A DNA stretch of 64,000 nt from positions 434,001 to 498,000 of the forward strand of contig CAXXHH010000003.1 in NCBI GenBank assembly GCA_963663005.2. Direction: 5' to 3'. The translations under genes and the position numbers were made by a program. Position 1 is the first letter of the stretch, and each line of letters starts with the position of its first letter. Of this stretch, positions 35,132 to 43,643 are shown piece by piece. This stretch comes from CAINVV01 sp963663005. GTDB taxonomy: Bacteria; Bacteroidota; Bacteroidia; Bacteroidales; Prolixibacteraceae. A model generated the notes under the pieces. That model made no database searches. It was given only the letters and a program-made list of their open reading frames with translations, and was not told the origin of the DNA.

Positions 35132-35992
35132 ATGAGACAACTAAAAATTACCAAGTCAATTACGAACCGTGAAAGCGCGTCGCTTGACAAATATCTTCAA
35201 GAAATTGGAAAAGAAGAACTTATTTCAGTTGAGGAAGAAGTTGAGTTAGCGCAACGGATCAAGAAAGGAGACCAGGCAGCACTTGAAAAACTTACAAGAG
35301 CCAACCTCCGTTTCGTGGTATCTGTCGCCAAGCAATACCAAAACCAGGGATTGAGTTTGCCCGACCTGATCAACGAAGGTAATTTAGGTTTGATCAAAGC
35401 TGCGGAAAAATTTGACGAAACCAGAGGTTTTAAGTTTATCTCCTACGCTGTTTGGTGGATTCGTCAGTCTATTTTGCAGGCATTAGCCGAGCAATCAAGA
35501 ATTGTACGTCTTCCACTTAATCAGGTTGGATCGCTGAATAAAATCAACAAAGCATATTCCAAGTTTGAGCAGGAACACGAACGCAGACCTTCTCCGGAAG
35601 AGTTAGCCGATCAGCTGGAACTTCCAGCGGAAAAAGTGGCTGATACTCTCCGCGTTTCCGGTCGCCACGTATCCGTAGATGCTCCTTTCGTTGATGGTGA
35701 AGACAACAGTTTGCTGGATGTGTTGATTAATAACGACTCGCCTAACGCAGACCGTGTTCTTATCGACGAATCACTTTCACGCGAAATTGAACGTTCACTT
35801 GCCACTTTAACCGAAAGAGAAGCTGATATTATCCGCATGTTCTTTGGTATAGCAAGTACGGAGATGACGCTGGAAGAAATTGGTGAGCACTTTGGCCTTA
35901 CCCGCGAAAGAGTTCGTCAAATCAAGGAAAAAGCGATCCGTCGTCTAAGACATACCTCGCGAAGTAAATTACTTAAGACATATTTGGGATAA
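35132..35992 (+). CDS. rpoD: Primary RNA polymerase sigma factor (RpoD/SigA, short Bacteroidota type)
   Basis: This 286-residue sigma-70 factor lacks region 1.1 and the non-conserved insert, as is normal for the primary factor in Bacteroidota. Region 1.2 (SLDKYLQEIGKEELIS), region 2 (NLRFVVSVAKQYQNQGLSLPDLINEGN, RGFKFISYAVWWIRQSI), region 3 and region 4 (EEIGEHFGLTRERVRQIKEKAIRRLR) are all present. Its helix in region 2.4 is the one that reads the TAnnTTTG -7 element, which fits the promoters seen across this window. A terminator follows directly. Confidence 0.96.
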   Translation: MRQLKITKSITNRESASLDKYLQEIGKEELISVEEEVELAQRIKKGDQAALEKLTRANLRFVVSVAKQYQNQGLSLPDLINEGNLGLIKAAEKFDETRGFKFISYAVWWIRQSILQALAEQSRIVRLPLNQVGSLNKINKAYSKFEQEHERRPSPEELADQLELPAEKVADTLRVSGRHVSVDAPFVDGEDNSLLDVLINNDSPNADRVLIDESLSREIERSLATLTEREADIIRMFFGIASTEMTLEEIGEHFGLTRERVRQIKEKAIRRLRHTSRSKLLKTYLG

Positions 35993-36009
35993 TTGGTCCC
36001 TTAACTTCA

Positions 36010-36041
36010 AAAGCCCTGATCATAACTGATTAGGGCTTTTT
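36010..36041 (+). terminator. Rho-independent terminator after rpoD
   Basis: Arms 36012-36021 and 36028-36037 pair over 10 positions with one G-U wobble around a 6-base loop; a five-T run follows, ending at 36041. Confidence 0.88.
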
Positions 36042-36141
36042 GCGTTATAATCCCGGCTCAATTAACAGTCCCTCCGATTTCTCTTAAAGAAAACTAGTAA
36101 GCAATAAAATATCCGTAACTTAGGGTAAGCTAATCGAACAA

Positions 36142-37131
36142 ATGAAAATATTGATTGTCAATCCGGAAATAATTCCTGCCAAATTTTACGGTGGCACCGA
36201 ACGGGTTATCTGGTGTCTTGGTAAAGAACTGGTCAAATTCGGACATCAGGTGAGCTATCTTGTGAAGAAAGGCTCTTCATGCAGCTTTGGTAAGATCATT
36301 CCGATAAATCCGGGTAAAGATATCATTGACCAAATTCCGGTTGATATAGACTTGGTTCATTTTAACTTCACGCCCGACAATATTCACAAATTAAAAAAAC
36401 CTTACATCATCACCACGCACGGAAACTTAAGAGATTTCCGTGAGCTGGACTTAAACACCGTATTTGTTTCGAAGAATCATGCTCAAAGACACGGCTCGGA
36501 TTCGTTTGTTCATAATGGATTGGATTGGGATGATTATCCAAAGCCGACCTTCGATACTAAAAGGACATTTTTTCATTTTTTAGGGTTAGCAGCCTGGAGA
36601 TTAAAAAATGTAAGAGGTGCAATCGATGTGGTAAGAGGAACGAAATCCGAAACGCTTAAAGTATTGGGCGGTAAGAGATTCAATATCAAGATGGGAATTA
36701 GGCTAACGATTTCTTCCAGAGCCGCCTTTTACGGAATCGTCAGCGAAGAAAAAAAATGCGAACAGCTAAACAACTCAAAGGGATTGATTTTCCCTGTGAG
36801 ATGGCATGAGCCTTTTGGATTATCGCTGATAGAAAGCCTCTATTTTGGATGTCCCGTTTTTGGTACTCCCTATGGTTCCCTGCCCGAAATAGTACCCGGT
36901 GATATGGGCGTTTTATCCGCTAAAAAAGAAGAACTTATTCGGGCAATTGCCCACGCTGGTGATTTTTCCGGAAAACATTGCCACGACTATGCAGTAGAAG
37001 AATTTAATAGCAGGAAAATGGCTGTAGCCTATCTGGAACGATACGAAAAGGTTCTATCCAACCAAAAACTGAATGCAGTACATCCCCGTTTAGTAGAATT
37101 ACAAAAAACTAAATTTCTGGATTGGCAGTAA
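36142..37131 (+). CDS. Glycosyltransferase, GT4-like (GT-B fold)
   Basis: This 329-residue cytoplasmic protein begins with the GT-B N-terminal motif (KILIVNPEIIPAKFYGGTERV). The donor domain has the GT4 hallmark FPVRWHEPFGLSLIESLYFG, where E-P-F-G-x-x-x-x-E supplies the nucleotide-sugar-binding Glu residues, and PYGSLPEIV. The middle region is shorter than in most GT4 enzymes. It stands alone, not in a polysaccharide cluster, so the acceptor cannot be inferred. It converges on an HD-domain gene with only 13 bases between stop codons. Confidence 0.85.
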   Translation: MKILIVNPEIIPAKFYGGTERVIWCLGKELVKFGHQVSYLVKKGSSCSFGKIIPINPGKDIIDQIPVDIDLVHFNFTPDNIHKLKKPYIITTHGNLRDFRELDLNTVFVSKNHAQRHGSDSFVHNGLDWDDYPKPTFDTKRTFFHFLGLAAWRLKNVRGAIDVVRGTKSETLKVLGGKRFNIKMGIRLTISSRAAFYGIVSEEKKCEQLNNSKGLIFPVRWHEPFGLSLIESLYFGCPVFGTPYGSLPEIVPGDMGVLSAKKEELIRAIAHAGDFSGKHCHDYAVEEFNSRKMAVAYLERYEKVLSNQKLNAVHPRLVELQKTKFLDWQ

Positions 37132-37144
37132 TATCCCGCACGAA

Positions 37145-37639
37145 TCAGGCCGGGAATAATTCAAGGATCAACTTTCTGCCACTCTGTGTTTTGAAATTCA
37201 TCTCCACAAACTTTTTTACCCCATCCGGGGAAACCGCTTCTTCAACCGAATTTACCAGAAAATCAGCCTCAACCAGCAACTGAAAATCGATGGCATCGAT
37301 CGCAGAAAAAGTGTGGTGCTTGCTGACAATGAAACATACCCTGTCGACAATTTCAGGAGTGACAAGACAATTTTCCAGGATTTCGCGAGCTACCGGCGGA
37401 CCTTCAATTTCCTGTTTGTGTCCGTCAGAGTAACCATATTTGGCTTCAGAAACATGAATTCCAATATCGTGAAGGATCGCCGTCAACTCCAAAATGAACT
37501 GCATTTCCTCACTCAATCCTTCCATGATTCCTAGCAGCCGGGCATATCCATAAACTTTTAGCGAGTGTTCGATTCGCTTCTGATCGCCCTTGTTTCGTTG
37601 CATCATTTCGTGCAAAGCCGAAGCAATCTGTTTATCCAT
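37145..37639 (-). CDS. HD-domain phosphohydrolase
   Basis: This 164-residue protein has an HD-type metal-binding arrangement: RIEHSLKVYGYA (first His), ILHDIGIH (HD pair near residues 54-55) and later CFIVSKHHTF. Such proteins hydrolyse nucleotides or nucleotide second messengers; the substrate is unknown. Its start overlaps the end of uvrB by 8 bases, so it is translated from the same message. Two extra His residues in SKHHTF fit a dinuclear site. Confidence 0.85.
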   Translation of the reverse strand: MDKQIASALHEMMQRNKGDQKRIEHSLKVYGYARLLGIMEGLSEEMQFILELTAILHDIGIHVSEAKYGYSDGHKQEIEGPPVAREILENCLVTPEIVDRVCFIVSKHHTFSAIDAIDFQLLVEADFLVNSVEEAVSPDGVKKFVEMNFKTQSGRKLILELFPA

Positions 37640-39659
37640 TTTTACGATCTTTCAATAGTTTCTGCAAAGCAAACATTTCGTCGCGAAGTCTGGCAGCTTC
37701 AATAAAATCGAGCTCTTTGGCCGCCTTTTCCATCTCCTTTTTAGTTTTCAGAATCGCTTTCTCCAACGCATCCGAATTCATATAGGCAAGTACCGGATCT
37801 GCTGCATAATCAATCATTTCTGGCGGCACATACGGTTTTCCGCCCATGCCTTTGGTTACCCGGTACTCCATTCCGATGATTTCGCGGGTAGCTTTTATTA
37901 TCTGTGTCGGTGTAATTCCGTTAGCCAGATTGTATTCATGCTGCTTATTCCTTCTGTAATTGGAAGAGTCGATGGTTCGCTGCATCGAATCCGTAATCTT
38001 ATCAGCGTACATCAGAACCCGGCCGTTAAGATTTCGGGCAGCCCTACCAGCCGTCTGGGTAAGCGAGCGTTCAGAACGAAGAAAGCCTTCCTTATCCGCA
38101 TCCAAAATAGCCACCAATGAAACTTCGGGTAAATCGAGTCCTTCACGCAGAAGGTTAATCCCTACCAGGACGTCGAAGCTCCCCTTGCGCAACTCTTCCA
38201 TGATCTCTACCCGCTCCATTGTATCGACATCCGAATGAATATAGCGACATTTGATGCTGATACGATCGAAATATTTCGACAGCTCTTCCGCCATCCGTTT
38301 GGTCAATGTCGTCACAAGGACGCGCTCATTCTTTTCAATCCGGAGGTGAATTTCATGGATCAGATCATCGATCTGGTTATGCGCCGGACGTACCTCGATG
38401 ATCGGATCAAGCAGTCCGGTCGGGCGAATGATTTGCTCTACGATTACGCCTTCACTCTTCTGCAATTCATAATCGGCAGGGGTAGCACTCACAAAGACCT
38501 GCTGTCGGGCGATCGCCTCAAACTCGTCAAATTTCAACGGACGGTTGTCTATGGCGGCTGGTAGCCTGAATCCATAATCAACCAGGGTGGTCTTCCTGGA
38601 TCGGTCGCCACCATACATGGCCCGAATCTGCGGCATGGTGACATGGCTCTCATCAATGATCATCAGATAGTCCTCGGGGAAAAAATCCAACAGACAGAAG
38701 GGTCTTGAACCCGGCGTCCTGCCATCAAAATATCGGGAGTAATTTTCTATTCCCGGACAATAACCCAGCTCCCGGATCATCTCAAGATCGTAATTAACAC
38801 GGTCTTCTATCCGCTTTGCTTCAGCGTGTTTCCCGGTACTCTTAAAAAAATCGATCTGACGTATCAGGTCATCCTGAATCATACGGATCGCCGCTTTGGT
38901 GCGGTCTTTCGTTGTGACGAAAATATTGGCAGGATAGATGGAATAATGATCGTGAAGCTGCAAAAAAGCAGCGGATTCAGGATTGAAAGTGGAAATCTCT
39001 TCAATCTCATCCCCGTAGAACTGTATCCGCACCGCATCATCCGCGTAAGCGGGAAAAATATCGACAGTATCACCCTTTACCCTGAAATTGCCTCGCTGGA
39101 AATCAACCTCCGTACGGGAATACATGGCATCCACCAACTTCCGGAGCATAACATTCCGCCCTACCTGCTCCCCGACTTTGATATGTGTCACATTTGCGTG
39201 AAAGTCCTCCGGATTTCCAATGCCATAGATACAGGAAACGGAAGACACGACAACCACATCCCTTCGGCCCGACAGCAACGATGAGGTCGCCGCGAGTCGC
39301 AATTTCTCAATCTCCTTATTGATAGCGAGATCCTTTTCAATAAATGTATCAGTAACCGGCAGGTAGGCTTCCGGTTGGTAATAATCGTAATACGAGACGA
39401 AATATTGAACTGCATTCTCCGGAAAAAATTGCTTCATTTCGCCGTAAAGCTGAGCAGCCAATGTCTTGTTATGACTCAGAATCAGCGTTGGCTTCTGAAC
39501 CTTTTCGATTACGTTGGCCATGGTGAATGTCTTGCCAGAGCCTGTCACACCAAGGAGCGTCTGATAGGGTGTACCTGACATAATCCCTTCGCTCAGCTGC
39601 TCAATTGCTTGAGGCTGATCACCAGTAGGGATGAAATCGGCAGTAATCTTAAAGTCCAT
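37632..39659 (-). CDS. uvrB: Excinuclease ABC subunit B
   Basis: This is the damage-verification helicase of nucleotide excision repair. It has 675 residues, the normal length. Walker A is GVTGSGKTFT near residue 39, the beta-hairpin region is YYDYYQPEAYLP, the DEAD-type box is IIDESH, the helicase C-terminal motifs include DVLVGINLLREGLDLPEVSL and QTAGRAARN, and the UVR domain (ELDFIEAARLRDEM) sits at the end for UvrC contact. It lies 4 bases after a HAD gene and overlaps the HD gene. Confidence 0.98.
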   Translation of the reverse strand: MDFKITADFIPTGDQPQAIEQLSEGIMSGTPYQTLLGVTGSGKTFTMANVIEKVQKPTLILSHNKTLAAQLYGEMKQFFPENAVQYFVSYYDYYQPEAYLPVTDTFIEKDLAINKEIEKLRLAATSSLLSGRRDVVVVSSVSCIYGIGNPEDFHANVTHIKVGEQVGRNVMLRKLVDAMYSRTEVDFQRGNFRVKGDTVDIFPAYADDAVRIQFYGDEIEEISTFNPESAAFLQLHDHYSIYPANIFVTTKDRTKAAIRMIQDDLIRQIDFFKSTGKHAEAKRIEDRVNYDLEMIRELGYCPGIENYSRYFDGRTPGSRPFCLLDFFPEDYLMIIDESHVTMPQIRAMYGGDRSRKTTLVDYGFRLPAAIDNRPLKFDEFEAIARQQVFVSATPADYELQKSEGVIVEQIIRPTGLLDPIIEVRPAHNQIDDLIHEIHLRIEKNERVLVTTLTKRMAEELSKYFDRISIKCRYIHSDVDTMERVEIMEELRKGSFDVLVGINLLREGLDLPEVSLVAILDADKEGFLRSERSLTQTAGRAARNLNGRVLMYADKITDSMQRTIDSSNYRRNKQHEYNLANGITPTQIIKATREIIGMEYRVTKGMGGKPYVPPEMIDYAADPVLAYMNSDALEKAILKTKKEMEKAAKELDFIEAARLRDEMFALQKLLKDRKNG

Positions 39660-39663
39660 GATT

Positions 39664-40260
39664 CTACTTTATATAGGGCAAAATATCCGTTGCAATCATT
39701 CCGGCCGAATTTGCGGCCTGGATTCCCAGGTGACTATCTTCAAAAACCTGACAATATTGAGGTGAGACGCCTAGCAATCTTGCAGCTTCTAAGAAAGTAT
39801 CGGGATGAGGTTTGTGGTTCAGAACGTCTTCGGCCGTCACAATATGTTCGAAATAAGAACGGACACCTGCAAGCTCCAAAGTTTTCAGCGCATAAAACCG
39901 CGTACCTCCTGTTCCGCATGCCATCGGCAATTTGCCAAAATATTCTTTGATAATTTTTATGACAGGCATTATTGGAACTGCAAGATGAATATTTTTCAGA
40001 AAATGAGACTCCTTTCTTTCCGAAAATTCCATCGGGTCAAAGGTTAAACCAAATTTCTCTTTCAGGAGCACACTCGTCTGGTATGCAGGAATGCCACTCA
40101 TACTGTAAAATATTTCAGGAGTGATCTCAAAACCATACTCGGCAGCGGTATCCTGGTAGGCCTTGAGATGTATCGACATGGTATCCGAAATGGTGCCATC
40201 AATATCAAATATCAGTCCCCTGGCTCTCGGATCAACAGCTAATTCTTCTTTTCTAAGCAT
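39664..40260 (-). CDS. HAD-superfamily phosphatase (beta-phosphoglucomutase-like)
   Basis: I start at the ATG ending at 40260 (198 residues); the longer frame to 40308 crosses the likely promoter. The HAD motifs are DIDGTISDT (nucleophile and acid Asp pair), then ACGTGG in place of the usual motif II Ser/Thr region, and the acidic motif IV region VFEDSHLGIQAA. The helical cap and GMIATDIL end resemble YqaB/beta-phosphoglucomutase-like sugar-phosphate phosphatases. It is the first gene of the HAD-uvrB-HD operon. Confidence 0.88.
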   Translation of the reverse strand: MLRKEELAVDPRARGLIFDIDGTISDTMSIHLKAYQDTAAEYGFEITPEIFYSMSGIPAYQTSVLLKEKFGLTFDPMEFSERKESHFLKNIHLAVPIMPVIKIIKEYFGKLPMACGTGGTRFYALKTLELAGVRSYFEHIVTAEDVLNHKPHPDTFLEAARLLGVSPQYCQVFEDSHLGIQAANSAGMIATDILPYIK

Positions 40261-40276
40261 CAATAATAATTTTTCG

Positions 40277-40284
40277 CAAAAATA
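40277..40284 (-). promoter_or_regulatory. -7 element for the HAD-uvrB-HD operon
   Basis: The minus-strand word TATTTTTG lies 16 bases before the HAD gene's ATG and supports choosing that start over the upstream one. Confidence 0.45.
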
Positions 40285-40321
40285 GCGAAATATGACTTGC
40301 CGGCACACCCGATGATAATAG

Positions 40322-40329
40322 TATATTTG
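40322..40329 (+). promoter_or_regulatory. -7 element for the 40439 membrane-protein gene
   Basis: TATATTTG is a full match, with TTG at 40297-40299 upstream (22-base gap, one more than usual). The predicted leader is about 105 bases. Confidence 0.5.
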
Positions 40330-40438
40330 CGGGTACTATTAAACATTCGTACAGATTTTGATTGAAACCTGCACCCAAATTCATGTTCATGCCATTTTTG
40401 CTCTGCAAAACCAATAAATAATTTAAGCTTTTACAACC

Positions 40439-40831
40439 ATGCAAACTCCGGAACTCTATCTTCCAATGCTTATTCCGCTATGGGGAATATTTATTGGCAT
40501 CGCCCTGGTAATTATTGGATTCGTTGATAAAAAACAAACATTCACCTATGCCGGTTGGTCTGTTTTTATGGTTATCGGGATGATAAGTCTGTACTACAAT
40601 CTGTTTTACATCAACCCTTCCCATTTCGTTGAAAACATTCAGATGAGAGAAACTGCAGGGACCCTTCTGACCACAAACTGGCTGAATTGTGCCGGAGCAA
40701 TTCTAGCCCTAGCGACGCTGCTTTTCTTCTATTATAAAAAGAGAAGATACCTCCTTCTGGCGGTGCTTACGATACTCTTTTTTACAATCCAATTCTTTCA
40801 ATACTATAGTCTGATTCAGAAACCAAAGTAA
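40439..40831 (+). CDS. Small four-helix membrane protein of unknown function
   Basis: This 130-residue protein has four hydrophobic helices (about 10-28, 36-55, 82-101, 104-123). Short polar links separate them, with a positively charged YYKKRRY before the last helix. I recognise no family motif. It lies upstream of another small membrane-anchored gene and ovoA on the same strand; whether they share a transcript is unclear (46-base gap). Confidence 0.7.
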   Translation: MQTPELYLPMLIPLWGIFIGIALVIIGFVDKKQTFTYAGWSVFMVIGMISLYYNLFYINPSHFVENIQMRETAGTLLTTNWLNCAGAILALATLLFFYYKKRRYLLLAVLTILFFTIQFFQYYSLIQKPK

Positions 40832-40877
40832 CTTTTTGACGTAAAATCAGAGTTAAAAATAAGCAAATTCAATTTTT

Positions 40878-41411
40878 ATGGCGAACGATATCAATGGGTT
40901 TTGGGAAATTTTAAAAATTACGCTTCCGGCATTAATCGTTTTCGTGACTGCCTATTTTCTTTTCCGCGACATGCTTGAAAATGATAAGCGACGCAGGGAG
41001 TTCGAATTCCGGGTACTGCACGCAAAGGAGATGACGCCCCTTAAACTGCAGGCTTACGAACGTCTTACGCTTTTTCTGGAAAGAATTGCACCCGAATCAA
41101 TGTTGATGAGACATTCTCCTCACGACTTAACGGTTTCCGAATACCATCAGGTGCTTCTAACTACAATTCGTCAGGAATTTGAACATAATCTTTCCCAACA
41201 GATTTACGTATCCCCCATCCTTTGGGAAACTATCCGGGGTGCAAAAGAGCGGCTTATCTCGCTTGTCAACCGTTCGGCAGAAGAACTGGATCAAAAAAGT
41301 TCCGGCTACGAACTAAGCAAAAAAATATTCAACAATTACCTTGAAGAAGATCCGGCTCCTGTGGCATTAGCCTTGACAGACCTAAAAAAAGAGGTCGGCA
41401 AATTTTTGTGA
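40878..41411 (+). CDS. Conserved Bacteroidota membrane-anchored protein (DUF7935-like)
   Basis: This 177-residue protein has one N-terminal helix (about 11-29, ITLPALIVFVTAYFLF), then a charged helical cytoplasmic domain (LQAYERLTLFLERIAPESML, VLLTTIRQEFEHNLSQQIYVS). The look matches a conserved Bacteroidota family that I remember as DUF7935; that name is tentative. Its stop overlaps an in-frame GTG of the ovoA frame, so the two genes are probably translated from one message. Confidence 0.7.
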   Translation: MANDINGFWEILKITLPALIVFVTAYFLFRDMLENDKRRREFEFRVLHAKEMTPLKLQAYERLTLFLERIAPESMLMRHSPHDLTVSEYHQVLLTTIRQEFEHNLSQQIYVSPILWETIRGAKERLISLVNRSAEELDQKSSGYELSKKIFNNYLEEDPAPVALALTDLKKEVGKFL

Positions 41412-41473
41412 CACGGCCTCCCGCAAATTCGTTTACTGATCGCCTCCATTTTCTTCAACTTTCTTTAACTCAT

Positions 41474-43585
41474 ATGGATCCATATTTAATTACGAAGAGC
41501 CTCAATCTGCAGTCCGGCGACCCGGAGCAAAAAAGGGCGGAAATTCTAAGCTATTTCAAGAAAACATATAAACTGGATGAAAGCCTTTTCGAGGTATTTG
41601 CAGATACCTCCGGAATGTACGAAACGGCTGACCCGCTTCGTCATCCGCTGATCTTCTATTTCGGTCATACCGCGGCATTTTATATTAACAAACTTGTCAT
41701 TTCCAAGATAGTGGAGAAGAGAATCAATCCAAGATTCGAATCAATGTTTGCCATTGGAGTCGACGAAATGTCCTGGGATGATCTCAATCAGAACAATTAC
41801 AAATGGCCTTCGTTTGAAGAGGTGAAAGAGTACCGGCTTCAGGTGTATGACACTGTAGTTAAGACGATTGAAACGATGCCCATCCATCTGCCAATCCGTT
41901 GGGAAGATCCGGTATGGATTATTCTGATGGGCATAGAACATTCCCGGATCCACATTGAAACATCCTCGGTGCTGATCCGCCAGCTGCCGTTGAAATACCT
42001 CAAGCCGATTCCATCCTGGAATACCTGCAAAACGTATGGAAACGCACCAAAAAACAGTCTGATTGGCGTAAAAGGGCGGACTGTCAACCTGGGTAAATCC
42101 TTCGGCGACACATTATACGGCTGGGATAATGAATACGGCACTCATCAGGCTCAGGTAGAAGATTTTGATGCTGCGACCTTCCTCTGCTCAAACGGTGAAT
42201 TTCTGGATTTTATTGACGATAAGGGCTATCAGACGGAGGAATACTGGACCGAAGAGGGTTGGAAATGGAAAACATACACGAAGGCGGTGCACCCACTTTT
42301 CTGGAGAAAGAATGAAGACTCATACCGACTCCGACTAGTTTTTGAAGAAGTTGAGATGCCCTGGAACTGGCCGGTAGAGATAAATTACCTGGAAGCCAAA
42401 GCCTTCTGCAACTGGAAAAAGGAGAAGACGGGTCTGCCCATCCGCCTTATGACAGAAGAGGAATGGTACATCTTGCATCAAAATGCGACTGTTCCGGATA
42501 TGCCCGAATGGGAGAAAGCGCCTGGAAATATCAACCTGGAGTATTTCCAGAGTCCTTGCCCTGTTGATCAATTCAAATTTGGCAATTTTTACGATTTGGT
42601 TGGCAATGTTTGGCAGTGGACGGAAACTCCGATTTCTGGCTATGACGGATTTAAAATTCATCCATCCTACGATGATTTCTCCACCCCGACATTCGATATG
42701 CGTCACAACCTGATTAAGGGAGGATCATGGATTTCAACAGGCAATGAGGCTATTCGCGATTCCAGATATGCGTTCAGGAGACATTTCTACCAGCACGCAG
42801 GATTCAGGTATGTAGCTTCCTACCAGGAAGTTGTCATCAAAGACGATAGCTATGAGACGGATCCAGAAGTGATCCTTCATTGCGAAACGCATTACGGCGA
42901 TACGCAGATGGCCGTTCCAAACTTTCAAAAAGCTATCGCAGATTTTTGCGCCAGCATCGCCGCACCTGAGCTTAGGCGCTGTGCGTTGGATCTCGGATGT
43001 AAGACCGGCCGAAGCACCTGGGAGCTGGCCCGAAGTTTCAACAATGTCACAGGCGTGGATCTTTCGGCGCGCACAATCCGGGTGGCCACCCAGCTGCAGG
43101 AGCAGGGTAGGTTTAATTATATCTTTCCTGAAGAAGGTGAGATTTGCGATTACCGGCAGGTAACCCTGGAAGATTTCGATTTGAAACCTCTGGTGAAAAA
43201 GGTAAAATTCCTGCAGGCTGATTTTTCCAATATGAAAAATATCTTTAGCGGGTACGACCTGATTCTGCTAAATAATATTCTGGATCAGGTGTATCAGCCC
43301 AAAGAACTGCTTTCTCAGCTGCACCGAAGGATGAACGAAAACGGCATTCTGGTATTGGCTACCTCATACGACTGGGATGAAAAATTCACCAAAACCGAGA
43401 ACTGGCTGGGTGGTTATCGCAGTTCTGCCGAACCAGTTAGAGGGATCGAAACTGTTGAAGAATTGTTGCGTGAACATTTTACCAGGATCGATAAAAAGAC
43501 AACATTACCCTACCTTTTCAGGATAAACAAACGGAAATCAATCCTGAAAGAAGTCGAAGTAACAGTCTGGAAAAAAAGAAGCTAA
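41474..43585 (+). CDS. ovoA: OvoA: 5-histidylcysteine sulfoxide synthase / 4-mercaptohistidine N-methyltransferase
   Basis: OvoA makes the antioxidant ovothiol A: an iron-dependent oxidase joins cysteine to histidine C5, and a methyltransferase domain later methylates the product. I use ATG 41474 (703 residues); a GTG at 41408 overlapping the upstream gene is possible. The DinB-like domain carries the expected three-His iron site: His65 (FGHTAAFY), then His156 and His160 in EHSRIHIE. The FGE-sulfatase-like domain follows (NYLEAKAFCNWK, LVGNVWQWTETP, LIKGGSWISTGNEA). The methyltransferase domain has LDLGCKTGRSTWELA and GVDLS. All three domains look intact. The lyase OvoB is not next to it. A 22-bp hairpin ends the gene. 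Confidence 0.93.
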   Translation: MDPYLITKSLNLQSGDPEQKRAEILSYFKKTYKLDESLFEVFADTSGMYETADPLRHPLIFYFGHTAAFYINKLVISKIVEKRINPRFESMFAIGVDEMSWDDLNQNNYKWPSFEEVKEYRLQVYDTVVKTIETMPIHLPIRWEDPVWIILMGIEHSRIHIETSSVLIRQLPLKYLKPIPSWNTCKTYGNAPKNSLIGVKGRTVNLGKSFGDTLYGWDNEYGTHQAQVEDFDAATFLCSNGEFLDFIDDKGYQTEEYWTEEGWKWKTYTKAVHPLFWRKNEDSYRLRLVFEEVEMPWNWPVEINYLEAKAFCNWKKEKTGLPIRLMTEEEWYILHQNATVPDMPEWEKAPGNINLEYFQSPCPVDQFKFGNFYDLVGNVWQWTETPISGYDGFKIHPSYDDFSTPTFDMRHNLIKGGSWISTGNEAIRDSRYAFRRHFYQHAGFRYVASYQEVVIKDDSYETDPEVILHCETHYGDTQMAVPNFQKAIADFCASIAAPELRRCALDLGCKTGRSTWELARSFNNVTGVDLSARTIRVATQLQEQGRFNYIFPEEGEICDYRQVTLEDFDLKPLVKKVKFLQADFSNMKNIFSGYDLILLNNILDQVYQPKELLSQLHRRMNENGILVLATSYDWDEKFTKTENWLGGYRSSAEPVRGIETVEELLREHFTRIDKKTTLPYLFRINKRKSILKEVEVTVWKKRS

Positions 43586-43643
43586 TGTGCAAATATGAAA
43601 ATGTGCAAATGTGAAAATTTCCACATTTTCATATTTGCACATT
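43584..43643. terminator. Bidirectional hairpin between ovoA and the serine peptidase gene
   Basis: A perfect 22-bp inverted repeat (43584-43605 with 43622-43643) has a 16-base loop. It begins inside the ovoA stop codon and ends inside the stop codon of the convergent gene, so it can serve both. It is made of the ATTTGCACATT words also present at 23155-23192. Confidence 0.85.

Noticed and set aside
38235..39284. Plus-strand open frames opposite uvrB
   Set aside because: They show no family motifs and lie wholly inside a complete uvrB.
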